Below, piece by piece: positions 1 to 11,646 of a DNA stretch of 64,000 nt. The stretch is taken from contig CAMGYJ010000004.1 in NCBI GenBank assembly GCA_946122785.1, positions 17,630,150 to 17,694,149 of the forward strand. Direction: 5' to 3'. The position numbers were made by a program, and so were the translations under genes. Source of the DNA: Linum tenue. Taxonomy: Eukaryota; Streptophyta; Magnoliopsida; Malpighiales; Linaceae. Every line of letters starts with the position of its first letter. Positions within the stretch are counted from its first letter, which is position 1. Below the pieces are notes generated by a model, which was not told the origin of the DNA, made no database searches, and was given only the letters and a program-made list of their open reading frames with translations.

Positions 1-660
1 TATATTGAAAAAAGTTATTATCTGTTGATGCATCCAGGCATATATTGTTTGCTTGTTTCTTTTGTTTGTATATGAGATTTCTACAGCAGATTGCATGCTT
101 TGTATTTTTTTGTCATTTTAATTAACAAAACTATTTATCAGAAAAAACTGGCTGATTCATTCCATCGAGTTGATTTGGATATTGTTGGTTTTTGTTTTCT
201 CAGCCAGGGATTCATCGCCTTTGGTATCACTGTGGTTTTTAGTCTAAGGGCAATCCGAATTGGATTTTTCTTATGAAATCTCTTGGTGGCTTCCATTTTT
301 ACCATCGATAATTGGAGCCATGTTAGCATTCCTTTGGTTTTTTCATGTTCACTCTAGGGGCATCATGGTGCATGGCAATAGTGGCTATATTTAAGGCTAA
401 TGGCTTGGTTTGAATTGTCTATTATAGTGTTTATGTTTTACTGTTTCTTTTGTAATGCAATGGGATAATGACTTTCCATCATATTATTATGGTGTTGCTG
501 ATCATATCAGTTAGAATTAAAGAGTCATTTTCCGAGACTACGTCTAGCCAAAGGGCCGGGTAATAAGCTAGTTATGTTATTATATGAAATAATGGATAAC
601 TTTACCCTGATTCTGAAATTGACAATTAGTACCAACGTTCAACTCTTTTTACCCAAGTAG
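1..660. other. Intergenic sequence, no gene identified
   Basis: AT-rich sequence. A pyrimidine tract ending in CAG at about 204 precedes a short open stretch to a TGA at 274-276 that could be the terminal exon of a membrane protein gene lying off the left edge. I do not recognise it, and the evidence is too thin to call a gene. Confidence 0.3.
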
Positions 661-677
661 TTGAAACATACACTTTC

Positions 678-890
678 ATAGTAAAGTTGATATATGTGGA
701 TCAAAGTGGTCATAATCCCGACTAAAACGGTATGCGGTGACGGGAAAAAATGCAACAAACACCTAGCCTCTCTTACGAATGCATAATGAATGGAGAGAGA
801 TTATTATCCCTAATGCGACAACTAGATAAGGTTACATGATATAAAATTTTAGTTATAATTCACTTGGGTGGAAATGAATTTCTTTCCAAG
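678..890 (-). pseudogene. Relic of WAT1-related transporter exon 6
   Basis: This stretch lines up with exon 6 and part of the adjoining intron of the intact WAT1-related gene in this window (33515-33720). Shared blocks include GGATCAAAG.GG.CATAAT, TGCAACAAACAC, GAATGCA and AGAGATTA.TATCCC, then the intron-side GGTGGAAATGA. Many substitutions and small gaps break the reading frame. No other exon of the family is visible around it, so it is a single-exon remnant of an old duplicated copy. It lies in the same orientation as the intact gene. Confidence 0.72.
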
Positions 891-1439
891 GCAAGCCTAG
901 TGGTGGGTGTAGTACAAGAACGATTGCAACTAAACACGATAGTCCGTGTGTAACTGGACTACTGATGCTACTACATGACAATTCTATTACAACTTCAAAG
1001 GGGAAAAAGATACAACTCTAGGAACAAACACTCTAAAAGTATATAATTTCCTTTGACAAAGCATATGTGATGATCAGTTTCGAGTCGCCAGCTCTATTAA
1101 TCCTTAATTATTCTTATTTTTATGTCATTTCAATCTCATGAACGTGTGTTCCTGTTTATTGTCACATTTTTGTTTCCATCTTTCATGCCAAAGAAGTATT
1201 CACTATGTATAACTCAGTCTAAAAATTTCCACTTTGACTATGTAAATTTCCACTTTGACTATAAATTTATACCGCTTTAGCGACAAATTTTTTATGATTC
1301 ATTGTTAACGCAACAAGATGTTTCATATGTACCTATTTACCTATAGAAAAATCATATTGTACCACATCGACTCACTACAAGAGATTTAATAGATTTATAA
1401 GGTCAGCTCAACAATAATAATTAAAAGAGCTAGTTAGGC
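891..1439. other. Intergenic sequence, nothing recognised
   Basis: AT-rich spacer without coherent coding potential. A short direct repeat of TTTCCACTTTGACTAT occurs near 1228-1262. A CACTACAAG string near 1374 resembles a CACTA transposon tip but has no supporting subterminal repeats. Confidence 0.4.
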
Positions 1440-3180
1440 CTTGTTGGGTTGGGTTTTTGAGCCTAAATGGCCAAACCCCTTCTCCCCTATACGACGACCG
1501 ACTCGTCTCCTTGGGCCCCATAGCCAAACGACGCCTTCACCCCTTTGTATGAAATTTGGCTACCAAAAACTAAGTCTGGAAACAAGTAGGCAAAACAGGG
1601 TGCCAAACGACAAGGTACCGAGCTGCTAGCTTGGTAGCCAAGAAAGAGGGTACCAAGCCGATAAGGCAGGCTTGGTACCAAGATATAAAATTGGCCAAGT
1701 ATGGAATCCCATAGGAATAGGGGGCCATACGACAGGGCGACATACCACCCATAGCAACAGGGTGCCAAACGACCAGGTACCAAGCCGGGTACCAAATTGG
1801 GGGCAATCCAAAAACTAAGTTTGAAAACAAGGCGCGCAACAGGGTGCCAAGCCGTCAAGACAGCCTTGGTACCCAAACATGGAATTTGGCTAAGTATAGA
1901 GCCAAATGGGTATCAAGCTGGCAAGGCAGGCTGGATACCACAAGATGAAATTGGCTAAGTATAGAGCCAAAGGGGTATCAAGCCGGCAAGGCATGCTTGA
2001 TACCAAAAGACATGAAAATTGGCTAGGTATGGAAACAATAGGGTACCAAGCAGGCAAGGCAGGCCTGGTACCCAAGCATGAGATTTGGCTAAGTATGAAA
2101 TCCCATAGCAACAAGGGGCCATACGATAGGGTGTCACACCAGCCATAGCAATAGGGTGCCAAAGTATAGGGTATCAAGCCGACAAACGAGGCTTGGTAGG
2201 CTGAGGGTACCAAGCCAGCAAGGCAAGCTTGATACCATGACATGAAATCTGGCTAAGTCATGAGCCAACAGGTACTAAGCCAACAAAACAGGTTTGGTAG
2301 CGAGATGTGAAATATGGCTAAGTATGGACACCAAGACGGCAAGGCAGGCTTGGTAGCCAAGCAAGAGGGTACCAAGCCGGAAAGACAGGCTTGGTAGCCA
2401 GGCAACAAGGTATCAAGCCAACATGACAAGCGTGGTATCAAGTTATCAAACCTTCCAAAAGCTAAGTATAGAGATCAAACTAGCAGGGTGACAACCCGAT
2501 GAGGAGGTGACAAGGTGGCCAGCTGAGGTGGCCACCTAGCTGGATACCAAGGCGCCATGGGTCATCCTCACAACCTCAAGACTAAGTATAAAATCTTAAG
2601 GGTGGGGCCTGACCGGCTAGGATGCCAGGCTAAGAGGGTGTCAACTTGATGAGGTGTTGGTTTATAGCCCCCAAGGGGGTTGAATGGAGACGAAGTCCCA
2701 AGACAGGCTTGGTAGCACCCTAACGGGGTACCAAACCGGTAGGGTGCAACTTACCAACTTGTCGAGGCTATGAAAACTAAGTATGGAGACCAAACCGCCA
2801 GAGTTGGCTTGGTAGCACGGGGTGTCAAGTTGATTACATGAGCTTGGTGGCATGCCGGAAGGTATCAAGCAGATGAGACGGCTTGGTAATAACCAACAAG
2901 TCAATGAGGAGGACTTGGTGTCAAGAGGTGGTAACGGTCTCAAGACGACAAGAGCGGGGATTCATCAAGCAGTCGAGGGTGCGATCAAGACTTCAACATG
3001 GAGGCTAAGGCAAAGACCATCAACCGCATCCAGTCATGACAAGGAGACAAGGCTCAACACCAGCCTAGACTGGCATCGAGACCATCAAGTACCAAGGGCT
3101 CCTAAGGTGACAATTACCAACTATTCACCAAGGCAGCGACAAGGATCCCCTAAGGTGGTTGGAGCAATAGGCTAGCTAGC
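1440..3180. repeat. Degenerate minisatellite with hairpin-forming unit
   Basis: About 1.7 kb is built from a degenerate unit of roughly 65-68 bp, clearest at 1908, 1973 and 2041 where successive units start with GGGTAYCAAG. The unit reads approximately GGTACCAAGCC, a spacer CGGCAAGGCA, GGCTTGGTACC, then ATGAAATTTGGCTAAGTATG. The first and third blocks are reverse complements, so every unit can fold into a hairpin centred on a KpnI-like GGTACC palindrome. Copies are mixed with other short blocks (GGGCCATACGA, CCCATAGCAA) and become looser after about 2460. No long ORF is convincing. The array may belong to a larger element, since a TATA-like TATTTATAG follows at about 3211, but no LTR pair is seen. 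Confidence 0.75.
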
Positions 3181-4296
3181 GGTTACCAAGGCAGTTACTC
3201 CCAGATGGCTATTTATAGGAGAAACGAAGATGAGAAAAAGGTTCTACAACCAAACATTTGACGCACAATGTCAAATTTTTTCTTTTCTCTGCAATTTAGC
3301 CATAGCCTTTAGTTTTCGGAGCTCTCACCGAACCTCCATATGAGTAGGAGTAACGTAACTTAGCTTGTTCCAAAAAAAAACCATCAAAAACATCAAACAC
3401 TCTCATTCGAACATTGTTCGGAGAGGTGTGAACCGTGTTAATTTTCGTTGTTCAAGAAGTCAATGTGCATTTATTGAGTTCAAACACCAGATTTTACCCA
3501 TCGGAAAACATTACCAAAATCTCATGGTGTGCATTGTACTATATAATTTGAGTTTCTTCGTTGTGACTTGGTCTAAAGATCTTGAATTGTTAATTGAAAT
3601 TCTGTTATATAAGATAATTTTTTTTTTTGTTGAACGATTATAAAATTCTACCCCGAAGACTTTTTTTTGCCATAGATATCCCCAAAGGGGAATAACAGAT
3701 ACAAGGTAAAACAATATACATGACCTTTGTCGGTCAAATCAAAAATGAAAAATGAAAAGACCTTGGCAGGTCTGACATAATAGGGCTTTACTGCCACGAT
3801 ATGGGCAACCCTATGATACCTTAACAACATGGACAATATCATGATTTCTTTCCTTAAAGGATCAAAATCATGAACAAAACATGCTGAAAATTGAAGCAGA
3901 GAAGCAAATCCTTATAGATGTGGTAGGATACCTCACGCTCCGTATAAGCCGCTTCACTTGTCAAAAGCCAGCTGCCAAAGAGTCATTACAAAGTATAGCA
4001 CTCGTGGAGTGTCGAATACTCGAAGGGTACACTAAGAGAACGGAGTCATGCAAAACTAGCAAACACAAATGTCATATATTGTTGCGTGATTAACATAACC
4101 AAAAGTCATCTACAAAAATAACAAGCCCCAACTAGACCCATCCAATAGATGAATATCCAATGATCTTTATATTCTCCCTTCTGCAAAACAAACACACATA
4201 GCGAGCGAAGACTAGGCCTGGCCAAAGACTAAATAGGCCCAAAAGATTTGGCCCAACTGGCACCAACAACCACAACCGTAAACAAAAATAAGGTCA
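3181..4296. other. Spacer after the minisatellite
   Basis: A TATA-like box (CTATTTATAGG, about 3209-3219) and a downstream pyrimidine-rich stretch look like the promoter/leader part of a retroelement LTR, but no LTR boundaries, PBS or coding region could be found. The rest is AT-rich spacer without a supportable gene. Confidence 0.3.
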
Positions 4297-4304
4297 CCGG
4301 CCGC

Positions 4305-5047
4305 AAGGGGTTTACATGGGTCGGGTGGTTCGGGTTTAGTCATTTTAATCACCTGACCCATGCACTACGGTTTGGGAAATATTAAAATCAAACCCATCCA
4401 GAAAAATTTAAACCCTACGGTTTGTTTCTAATTGGGTTGGGTCGGGTTGGCGATATTTTTAAGTAAAAACCCAACCCAACAAAATATATGTATTTATTCT
4501 ACACCATAAAAATATTTTATAACTAATTAAAATTTCAAATGAATAAACTGAGGTGAAAGGTATCAAAATTCACAAATGTTGTTTGAATTTTAATAAAATG
4601 TGATTTACTTCAACATATGTCTAGTTTTTTTCATGATATTTGTTGAAATAGGCTAAAAAGGTTATAAATGAATGCATCCATAATATGTTATTCTATTAAA
4701 ATTGTACACAAGAAAAAAGGTTACGTGAATCATAGCTATATAAACAAATGCATTAGATTAGGAAGACCATGAGAGAAAATCATGGCAAAATATCTTAATT
4801 TTCTTATAAGTATTGCCATATACGACATAAATATTTTTTGGATACGAACTCCTACCAATAGTTGAAACACGGGTTGGGTCGGGTTCTACGGGTTGTGTAA
4901 TCCAAAATTCATACCCAACCCAAAAGAGGCAGGTTGTACAAAAGAAAATCCTACCCAACCCAAAACCTTCATTTTAGAGATAAATACGGGTGGGTTGGGT
5001 CGGGTTGGACAGGTAGGTCTGTTTATGGGTGTGTTTGTTCACCCCTA
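4305..5047. mobile_element. hAT-type MITE, 743 bp, with 8-bp target duplication
   Basis: Imperfect terminal inverted repeats (AAGGGGTTTACA at the left, TAGGGGTGAACA as the complement of the right end) enclose AT-rich, non-coding DNA. The flanks carry an 8-bp target duplication with one mismatch, CCGGCCGC at 4297-4304 and CCGGTCGC at 5048-5055, as expected for hAT superfamily insertion. Inside both ends are runs of GGGT/ACCC-type repeats. No transposase is encoded, so it is non-autonomous. The mismatched duplication and TIRs suggest an old insertion. Confidence 0.75.
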
Positions 5048-5055
5048 CCGGTCGC

Positions 5056-5470
5056 TCCTTTATGCCCATGCTCCGTGTAGGAGTATTAGGATAAAAATTA
5101 AACAGCCCACACGTTGTAGCTGCTAAGAGCAAAAAAAATATATTACTGAGATAAAATAAATAAAAAAAAGAAGTGAAAAGGAGGACTTATCCAATCCGCA
5201 AGAACGCAAATAGGCGCAGAGCTTATCCAATTACCACCGCCTCACCGCCGCTGACTGCATGCCGAAGGAAGAAGCTGGAGGAGGCATGAGCGGCCGACGA
5301 TCGGATCTGAGCTTGAAGAAGGTTGAGCCAAATGGCTAGCAAAGTCCGAAGAAACAATTCAACTAGTGTCGAGGAAAGGGAGTCTGGTTCCCTATTAGTT
5401 ATGCTAAACAACATGGTGTTGAACCCAATGTCGCGAGTATTGGATCTGGCAAGGGAGACGACGCTGGCGA
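5056..5470. other. Unique spacer
   Basis: Contains a GC-richer patch (5230-5450) with a short minus-strand open stretch of about 60 codons that I cannot connect to a known family. No promoter or splice structure supports a gene. Confidence 0.3.
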
Positions 5471-5690
5471 CACTACAAAAATTTGATTTTTAGCAACTGA
5501 GCATATTTGTCACAATAAGTGATTTATTTGCCTCAATAAATTAATAGCGACACATAAACATGTGACACCAATGCTGCTGTTGCTAATTCTCTTTAGCGAT
5601 AGATGTTATCGGCATATATCACTTGCTACTTACTGAAGCATTTGCGACAAATGATTTTGTTGCTAATTTCTCTTTTGAAAGACTACTTTA
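5471..5690. mobile_element. CACTA (En/Spm)-like transposon terminus
   Basis: Starts with CACTACAAAAA, the diagnostic tip of CACTA elements. It is followed by short subterminal direct and inverted motifs of the GCGACAAAT / ATTTGTCAC / TTAGCGA type at about 5513, 5545, 5590 and 5645. The opposite tip (ending TTTTGTAGTG) was not found, so only one end can be supported and the 3-bp target duplication cannot be confirmed. Confidence 0.55.
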
Positions 5691-5971
5691 TTGTTTTCTT
5701 TTTCAGTTTAAAGGCAAATGAGCGGATAAGGTCAGTAACTTTAGGGTGTGTAACCATGAGTAACCCGCCCAAATTAGTATGTCATCAACATCTCTCTCTC
5801 ATGGAAAGTCTTTTATCTATTCCCCTTTAATCTTTAACAGACGATTTCTCTTTCGTTTTAAGTCAGAATTAAATTTTTTTTACACAGATAAATAAGATTA
5901 ATTGTGCTCTTCAAAATGATATCCACTTTGATATATTTTTAGAACAAAAAAATTGTGTCATATTTTACCAG

Positions 5972-6062
5972 TCAATACCATATGGTATAAAATAGGAGCA
6001 TACCATATGGTATAAAATAGGAGCATACCATATGGTAAGAAAGCGTACCATGATGGTATGAA
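5972..6062. repeat. Tandem repeat of a 25-26 bp palindromic unit
   Basis: Three consecutive copies of ATACCATATGGTATAAAATA followed by GGAGC. The core ATACCATATGGTAT is a perfect 14-bp palindrome. Further degraded ACCAT..ATGGT pairs continue to about 6180. Confidence 0.75.
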
Positions 6063-6545
6063 CATACTATGATGGTAAGAAGATTGAACACATGATAGTA
6101 GGAGTATACTAACTGTCATTTACGGCTTTCATCATTGTTTACCACAAGTTACCACAAATTACCACTCCCATATCATAGTGGTAAAGTATGTTAATTTTTG
6201 GTCATGTTATTTTTTCATCCAGAAATTTGTAGATTCAATAGATCATGATGAACTCGTTCCTTCTGAGCAAACGTTTTCAAAACGACTTAAAAACGAAAAA
6301 GTTACCATATGGTATGTAGTTGGTAACAGGAGGTATGAAAAAAAATTCTTAAAAATTGAAATCCAAGTTGTGCAAAAAAAGAACCCATTCCATCTGTGCA
6401 AAAAAAAAATTGAAATCCAATAATAAGATTGACATTCAAGTATCCACATTGCATCCAAAATTAACCATGTGTCAACATCTAATCACACACATGCATACAT
6501 ATAGTTAGCTAGATTCAGTAGTTTTTATTCTTTGATTTGCCAAGT
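6063..6545. other. Spacer, no gene
   Basis: Low-complexity AT-rich sequence with further scattered TACCAT/ATGGTA motifs and a short duplicated block around TGCAAAAAAAGAACCC (about 6373-6420). Open frames here are short and not conserved-looking. Confidence 0.4.
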
Positions 6546-6554
6546 CATGCACTC

Positions 6555-6700
6555 CCTGGGATCTCGTGAACTCGTATTCTCGTAGGTCAAACTGCCAGAT
6601 CTCATAAACTCGTGAACTCGTGGGCACATAGTGACATATCTCATGAACTCGTAAACTCGTGGGACACAAGGTGCCATATCTCATAAACTCGTAGCCAGGC
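6555..6700. repeat. Short tandem array of about 55-bp units
   Basis: Three imperfect copies of a unit containing ATATCTCATRAACTCGT, RAACTCGTGGG and CACA. The repeated word CTCGTGAACTCGT gives internal sub-repeats. Confidence 0.65.
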
Positions 6701-7164
6701 CGGACATTACTCCTTAAAAGGAGTTCTCGTATACCTCTTTTATCTCTTAGGCTTGAAGCCTCTTTTCACTTGTATTGAGTGCATGACAGGGCACCATTAC
6801 GTTTGCTTTAGGTGACCATGCAATTCATATAGTTGGTCACAACTCAACATATCACTTGTGCTACACAAGGGCCATTTCATATCACATTCACTTGCATGAC
6901 TCCTATACCATTTTATCTCATCTCGTATAATTCACGATAGGAAACCTTTCTTGCCCTTCTTTCACTTGACTGTCTCAAATCGCATTTCAAATATCATCAC
7001 ATAATATCGTTTAGCACACACATTATCATACAATCATTTCATCATATCATCACATTATCTTACAATTACCATGATACAGTAACCTCATCCAATCATATGA
7101 TCATTCAATAATTTCATCATCATTCAATCATGTAACCATGCCACATATAATGATATTCACTCAC
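6701..7164. other. AT-rich spacer with (ATCATTTC)-like runs
   Basis: Between about 6890 and 7150 the sequence is dominated by ATCAT, TCATC and CATTTC words, a degenerate simple repeat. Its last five bases, CTCAC at 7160-7164, are the left target duplication of the Athila element. Confidence 0.5.
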
Positions 7165-8765
7165 TGATTCGGGCCTAATTGTACACTTTTTATCCCCGAT
7201 TCTCTTTGAGTTTATTGCAATTGAACTCCAAAAAGGTTGGTTTTACGCGAGGTTTCTTGTGTTTGAGTGTATTTCAGATCCTAACAGGTAAAACCAAACC
7301 CGGAGTCGAAAGTTGGAAAAGTAGCAAAGACCGGGCAAAGAGGAGAAACTAGCCATTGTTCACATTCAGATGTTGGAGTCCATGGTCTTGCTAAGCCGTG
7401 AAATGGAGCAAGAACTCGTGCAACAAGGAGCAACCAGAGAGGGTTTTCAGGTTATTGACGGCCAGGCTATTCACGGTCGCTAAGACCGTGAACATATGTC
7501 ACAGAACACGAACCCAAGCCAGCAAAGCGGCGCGTTTTGGTCTCAGCACCGAGTTCACGGACGCGTTTGGATGTTCACGGCCGTGAACTCAGGCCGTGAA
7601 CTAGGCACGATCTCAAGTTAACGAGCTGAAAGGAAGAAGGAAAGAGAGAGACCTAGTGTGAGAAAAACTTCTCCTTCTTCAGATTTTAGAATGAGAAAGT
7701 GACGAACCAAAGAAGAGGAAAAGCTAGGTTTTCATCTCCAAGCAAGGATTTGGGTTTCCTTCAGCACAAGGAGCAAGGATTGCATCTTCGTGAAGGTTTT
7801 CCTTTCCCTCTATTGTGTTTTCTCCTCTCCTAGCATGGAGTAGTCCCTTCTTTCACTTGGATGTTTGTGAACCCTAGCTACAATTATGTAAATACTTGTA
7901 TGATTTGAATGATTTGTGTGTGGTTGTGTTTTAATGTGAATGTGGAGGTATTATTCAGAAATGATTGTGTTGTGTGAAAGCCTATCAATCTAATTGTCAC
8001 TCTAACCTAGTTTAGAGAGGAGACCTCCTTAGGTTAAGAGGCTCCATTGGAGATGGGGTTCTTGGACATTTCATGCCTCCTATGCTTGTTTAGAGAGGAA
8101 ACCTCCTTTATCCAAAGAGGTTCAATTTGAGCTGGGTTTCCTTGGGCATTCCATGCCTCCTAAGTTAGTTTAGAGAGAAACCTCCTTAACTTAAGAGGCT
8201 CTACTAGGGATGGTGGAGATGGGCTTTCCTTGGGCATTGTATGCCTCCTATTCTAGGTTAGTTAAAGGGAAAACCTCCTAATTCGTATTAAAACTTAGGC
8301 TTTGGTTGTGGGTGGCCGTCCGAACTCCAATTCGAGGGTGAAGTCTAACCATTCCTTAGTCTATAGGTTGAGAGGGTCACATTAGTGGCTTGGATCGTAT
8401 CTCATTCCTCAACCTAGAGTCTAAGAGGGTAACCTTGGTTGCTTGTTAGACTTCCCTGCGGTATGACCCCCTAACCACACACGGTCATTCGAGTCGTCAA
8501 GTCGTAATTGTTAGTTAGGGGGAGCAACACCCGAGTTAAGCTTTCTCAACTATAGTCAAATCCATTTTATCTTTGCAAAGTAATTTAGTTTTAGACCTTT
8601 GTTTTCACCAAAACTTATCTGCTAGATAGTGTTTCAAACAGTCGAAGTAGCAGTACATGGACTTGCTCGCGTCGATATTTAAACATACTTGCCCTATATT
8701 GCACCCATCTAAGGTTTATACTTGGACCTTTGGTGGGATTTCATTGTGATAGTTAGAGCGAGTCA
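7165..8765 (+). repeat. 5' LTR of the Athila-type element (1601 bp)
   Basis: Starts TGATTCGGGCCTAATTG and ends GAGCGAGTCA, giving the TG...CA ends of an LTR. It is mirrored over its whole length by the 3' LTR at 16588-18143. It holds repeated words around TTCACGG / CCGTGAAC (7370-7610) and a striking set of near-repeats TTTAGAGAGGAAACCTCC ... GGGCATTCCATGCCTCC (8010-8280). Confidence 0.93.
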
Positions 8766-8771
8766 AGTTTT

Positions 8772-8789
8772 TGGCGCCGTTGCCGGGGA
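8772..8789 (+). other. Primer binding site (tRNA-Asp type)
   Basis: TGGCGCCGTTGCCGGGGA lies six bases after the 5' LTR end. This is the sequence typically found in plant Athila and Tat elements and is complementary to the 3' end of tRNA-Asp. Confidence 0.9.
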
Positions 8790-8915
8790 ATACGGTCTGT
8801 TATCGTGAAAAGTTTGTTTGGTGTTAATCTAGTTTTTTATTTTTGTTTTGTTAAGTTGTGAAGTGTTCGCCTGTGCCAGACGTGTTGTGTTGTCTAAGTG
8901 TGGGAAGGGAGGTGC

Positions 8916-10843
8916 ATGACCCGGAGCAATCTGGTGCCTTTAACACCACTGGACGAGGACATCAACCGGACTCTCCAACTTCTAGCTTGAGAGAGGGAGC
9001 AAGCGGAGCCAAGAAAGTGAAGTGAAGAAATGGGACAGCAAGTTGGTCCCGAAGTTGAAGGAATTGAAGGAGAAGTTGAAGTTGAAATGGCGGGGAATCA
9101 ACATCGAGCTGTCAATCCGCTTCCAAACCCTAATGTGGAAGTGGGATCCGAGGAAGAGCCAAGGACTATGGCACATCTTACATCCACCCGTGGCCGCCAA
9201 CAACTTTAAAATCAAGCCCTCTCTTGTGACGATGATTCAACAAAATGCCTTATTCCACGAGCTTGAACATGAATCACCACGAAAGCATGTCCAAAGGTTT
9301 TTGGAGCTAGTTGGGAGTTTTAAGATAAATGACGTCTCCGCGGAGGCATTATAATTGAGGCTATTCCCCTACTCTCTTACGGGGAGAGCGCTCTGATGGG
9401 TCAACAATCGGCTGGCTCTATCCATCACCTCTTGGGACGATCTACTCAACAAGTTCATGACCCGATATTGTCCTCCTTCCAAGACGGCCGATTGGAGGAA
9501 GAAGATGACTCACTTCGAGCAAGAGGAGGATGAGACATTGAGGGATGCATGGGAAAGGTTCCCCCGACTACTTTATCCAATGCCCTCATCATGGATTCAA
9601 GGAGTAGTTTCGGATAGAAACTTTCTATGGAGGACTCATCCAAGATGATAAGATCCTCATCGACTCTCTTTAACAAGGGAAGTTAATGAACATGACTCCT
9701 CCTCAAGTCACCGAATTGCTTGAAGATATGGCCCTCAAGGGATATGATTGGGGCTTGACAAGAAGTGGGAGGAGAAGCAATGAAAGAGGAGTAAGAAGTG
9801 TGGGAGCAAGTGCTCCACTTGAAGCGAAGCTTGACAAGTTGATCGAGGTGATCCTTGAGGACAAGAAGCAAGAGAAGAGAGCAGCGATGTCTTGTGATTG
9901 GTGTTCGAGCACCAACCACGAAATTGCGGATTGCCAAGCGATGAAGGGGACAAGTACCCTAGAGGAGTAAGTGAGTTTCATTGCCAATGCTAGAGTGAAC
10001 AACCCTTATAGCAACACATACAACCCCGGGTGGCGCAATCATCCAAACTTCGTTTGGTCTTCCCGTACCAATCCAAGACCTCCCGGTTTCCAAGGTCTAA
10101 CAGGCAACTTTCGACCTCGGCCAACATTCATCCAACAAAGGCCTCAGTTCCAGAACTCGAACTTCCAACAACCATATCAAGCACAAGGCGGTCAAGGTTT
10201 TCAACAACAACAACAACAAGTCGACAAGTTCTCTAAACTTGAAGACCTTGTGACCACCCTTGTGAGTACAAGCTCTCAGAAGTTCAAGAATATTGAGAAA
10301 TTCATGGATGTGGCAACATACAAGTTTACCTCTGTTGAGGTGGGACTCCAAAGCCATCAAGCGAGTCTCCAAAACTTGGAAGTGCAAATTAGCAATCTTG
10401 TCGGGATCCTCACTGAGAGACCAAAGGGAGCCCTACCCTCTCAAACCATTACCAACCCCAAAGATCAAGCCGGGTGCAATGCAATTTTTTTGAGGAGCGA
10501 GAAGGTGACCCCGGAGGTCGTTGCCAAAGAAGTGAATGAGAATGAAGACCCTCTACCTGAGGGTGAAGAAGAGGAAACCTCGGGAGAAAAGAGAGGAGTG
10601 GGAAGGAAGGCATTGTCGATGCCACCACCTTTGGCTGAGTACACGCCACCCCTACCTTTGCCCACGAGGGTGCACAAGGAGAGATTGGAAGCGGAATGTG
10701 GAGGCTTCATGGTGATGCTCCGAGAGCTCTACCTCAACATTCCCTTCCTTGAAGTAATGGCCCACATGCCAAGGTACTCAAAATACCCCAAGGGGCTTCT
10801 TTCTAAGAAGCCGAAGTTCGAAGACCTCGCAATGTCAATCTAG
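8916..10843 (+). pseudogene. Athila gag (capsid/nucleocapsid), broken
   Basis: The ATG at 8916 opens a short N-terminal segment that soon meets stops. Recognisable gag sequence then runs in several frames: the capsid-like stretch with FHELEHESPRKHVQRFLEL and SWDDLLNKFMTRYCPPSKT (9240-9490), a partial zinc-finger-like CDWC...H...C motif near 9893-9935, and the Athila-typical YSNTYNPGWRNHPNF at about 10007. A glutamine/asparagine-rich linker follows, then a C-terminal region ending LLSKKPKFEDLAMSI at 10843. At least four stops or frameshifts interrupt it, including TGA near 8987, TAA at 9352-9354, and TAG at 10841-10843 caused by a frame change into protease. It would encode the virus-like-particle shell protein if intact. 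Confidence 0.85.
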
Positions 10844-11646
10844 GCGAGGAGTGCTCAGCCTTCATCCTCAACAGGTTGCCCAAGAAGCAACCCAATCCAG
10901 TTAGTTTCACTATACCTCTTTGCATCGGTTCTCATCACATAGAAAATTCCTTGGCGGACTTAGGGGCGAGCATAAATGTGATGCCATATAAGCTTTTTAA
11001 GAGGCTAGGCATAGGTGAACTAAAAACTACAAGTCTTAATGTCACATTGGTCGATCGCTCTGTCATTAGTCCTAGGGGCATAGTGGAGGACGTGCTAGTA
11101 CGAGTGGGGAAATTCTGTTATCCGACGGATTTTGTGATCCGGGATATAAGTGAGGATTCTGAGATGCCACTCATACTAGGATGCCCCTACCTTGCCACCA
11201 CCAAGGCATTAATTGATGTAAATAAGGGAACTTTGATTCTGAGAGATGGTGAGGAGAGAATTACTCTAGGAATTGATCGTAAGCTTAGGAGTGAGGAAGT
11301 GAAGGAAGTGGAACCGAGTTATATGAATGCAAGTGGAGGGAAGCCTTGCAAGGCGAACCTCACTATTATTGTTGGTTCTTGTGATGGTGTGAAGCATGAA
11401 AGCAAGGAGGGCATCTCGCCTAAGGAAGGAAGGAAGAAAGTATCTTGGAGGGAAATGATAAGTCGTGTTAATGCCCGGTGGACGGAAAAGGGCAAGGCAA
11501 AAGTGATCGGCCAAGAAGGCCATCCAATAGAGCTTAAGTTGGGAGGCTATATGCCTCGCCCCGAGATCGTGGCGGATCCACTCTTGGTGGCCTCATGTTC
11601 CAAACATGATGGATCCTCAACCATCAATCTAATGACGATAACTTAG
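10840..11646 (+). pseudogene. Retropepsin-like aspartic protease domain and tail (Athila)
   Basis: The frame is joined to gag by a one-base shift at about 10840. It then reads a conserved linker (GEECSAFILNRLP) and a retropepsin-like domain with active-site motif DLGAS at 10958-10972, followed by INVMPYKLFKRLGIG, the flap/hydrophobic region and ILGCPYLATTKALIDV (about 11173-11220). Plant Athila proteases typically carry D-[LST]-G-A-S, so the motif looks catalytically complete. After the domain comes a charged tail of about 130 residues ending at TAG 11644-11646. In complete Athila elements reverse transcriptase would follow the protease. Here the frame stops and the post-integrase spacer begins at once. 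Confidence 0.85.

Noticed and set aside
1487..2443. Several minus-strand frames of 60-130 codons with repeated GTRPALPAWYP-like peptides
   Set aside because: They are translations of the minisatellite unit. Repeats appear in all frames and no start, splice or domain evidence supports a protein.
6890..7160. CRISPR-like or regularly spaced repeat array
   Set aside because: Only low-complexity ATCATTTC runs without fixed repeat or spacer length, in a plant nuclear context.
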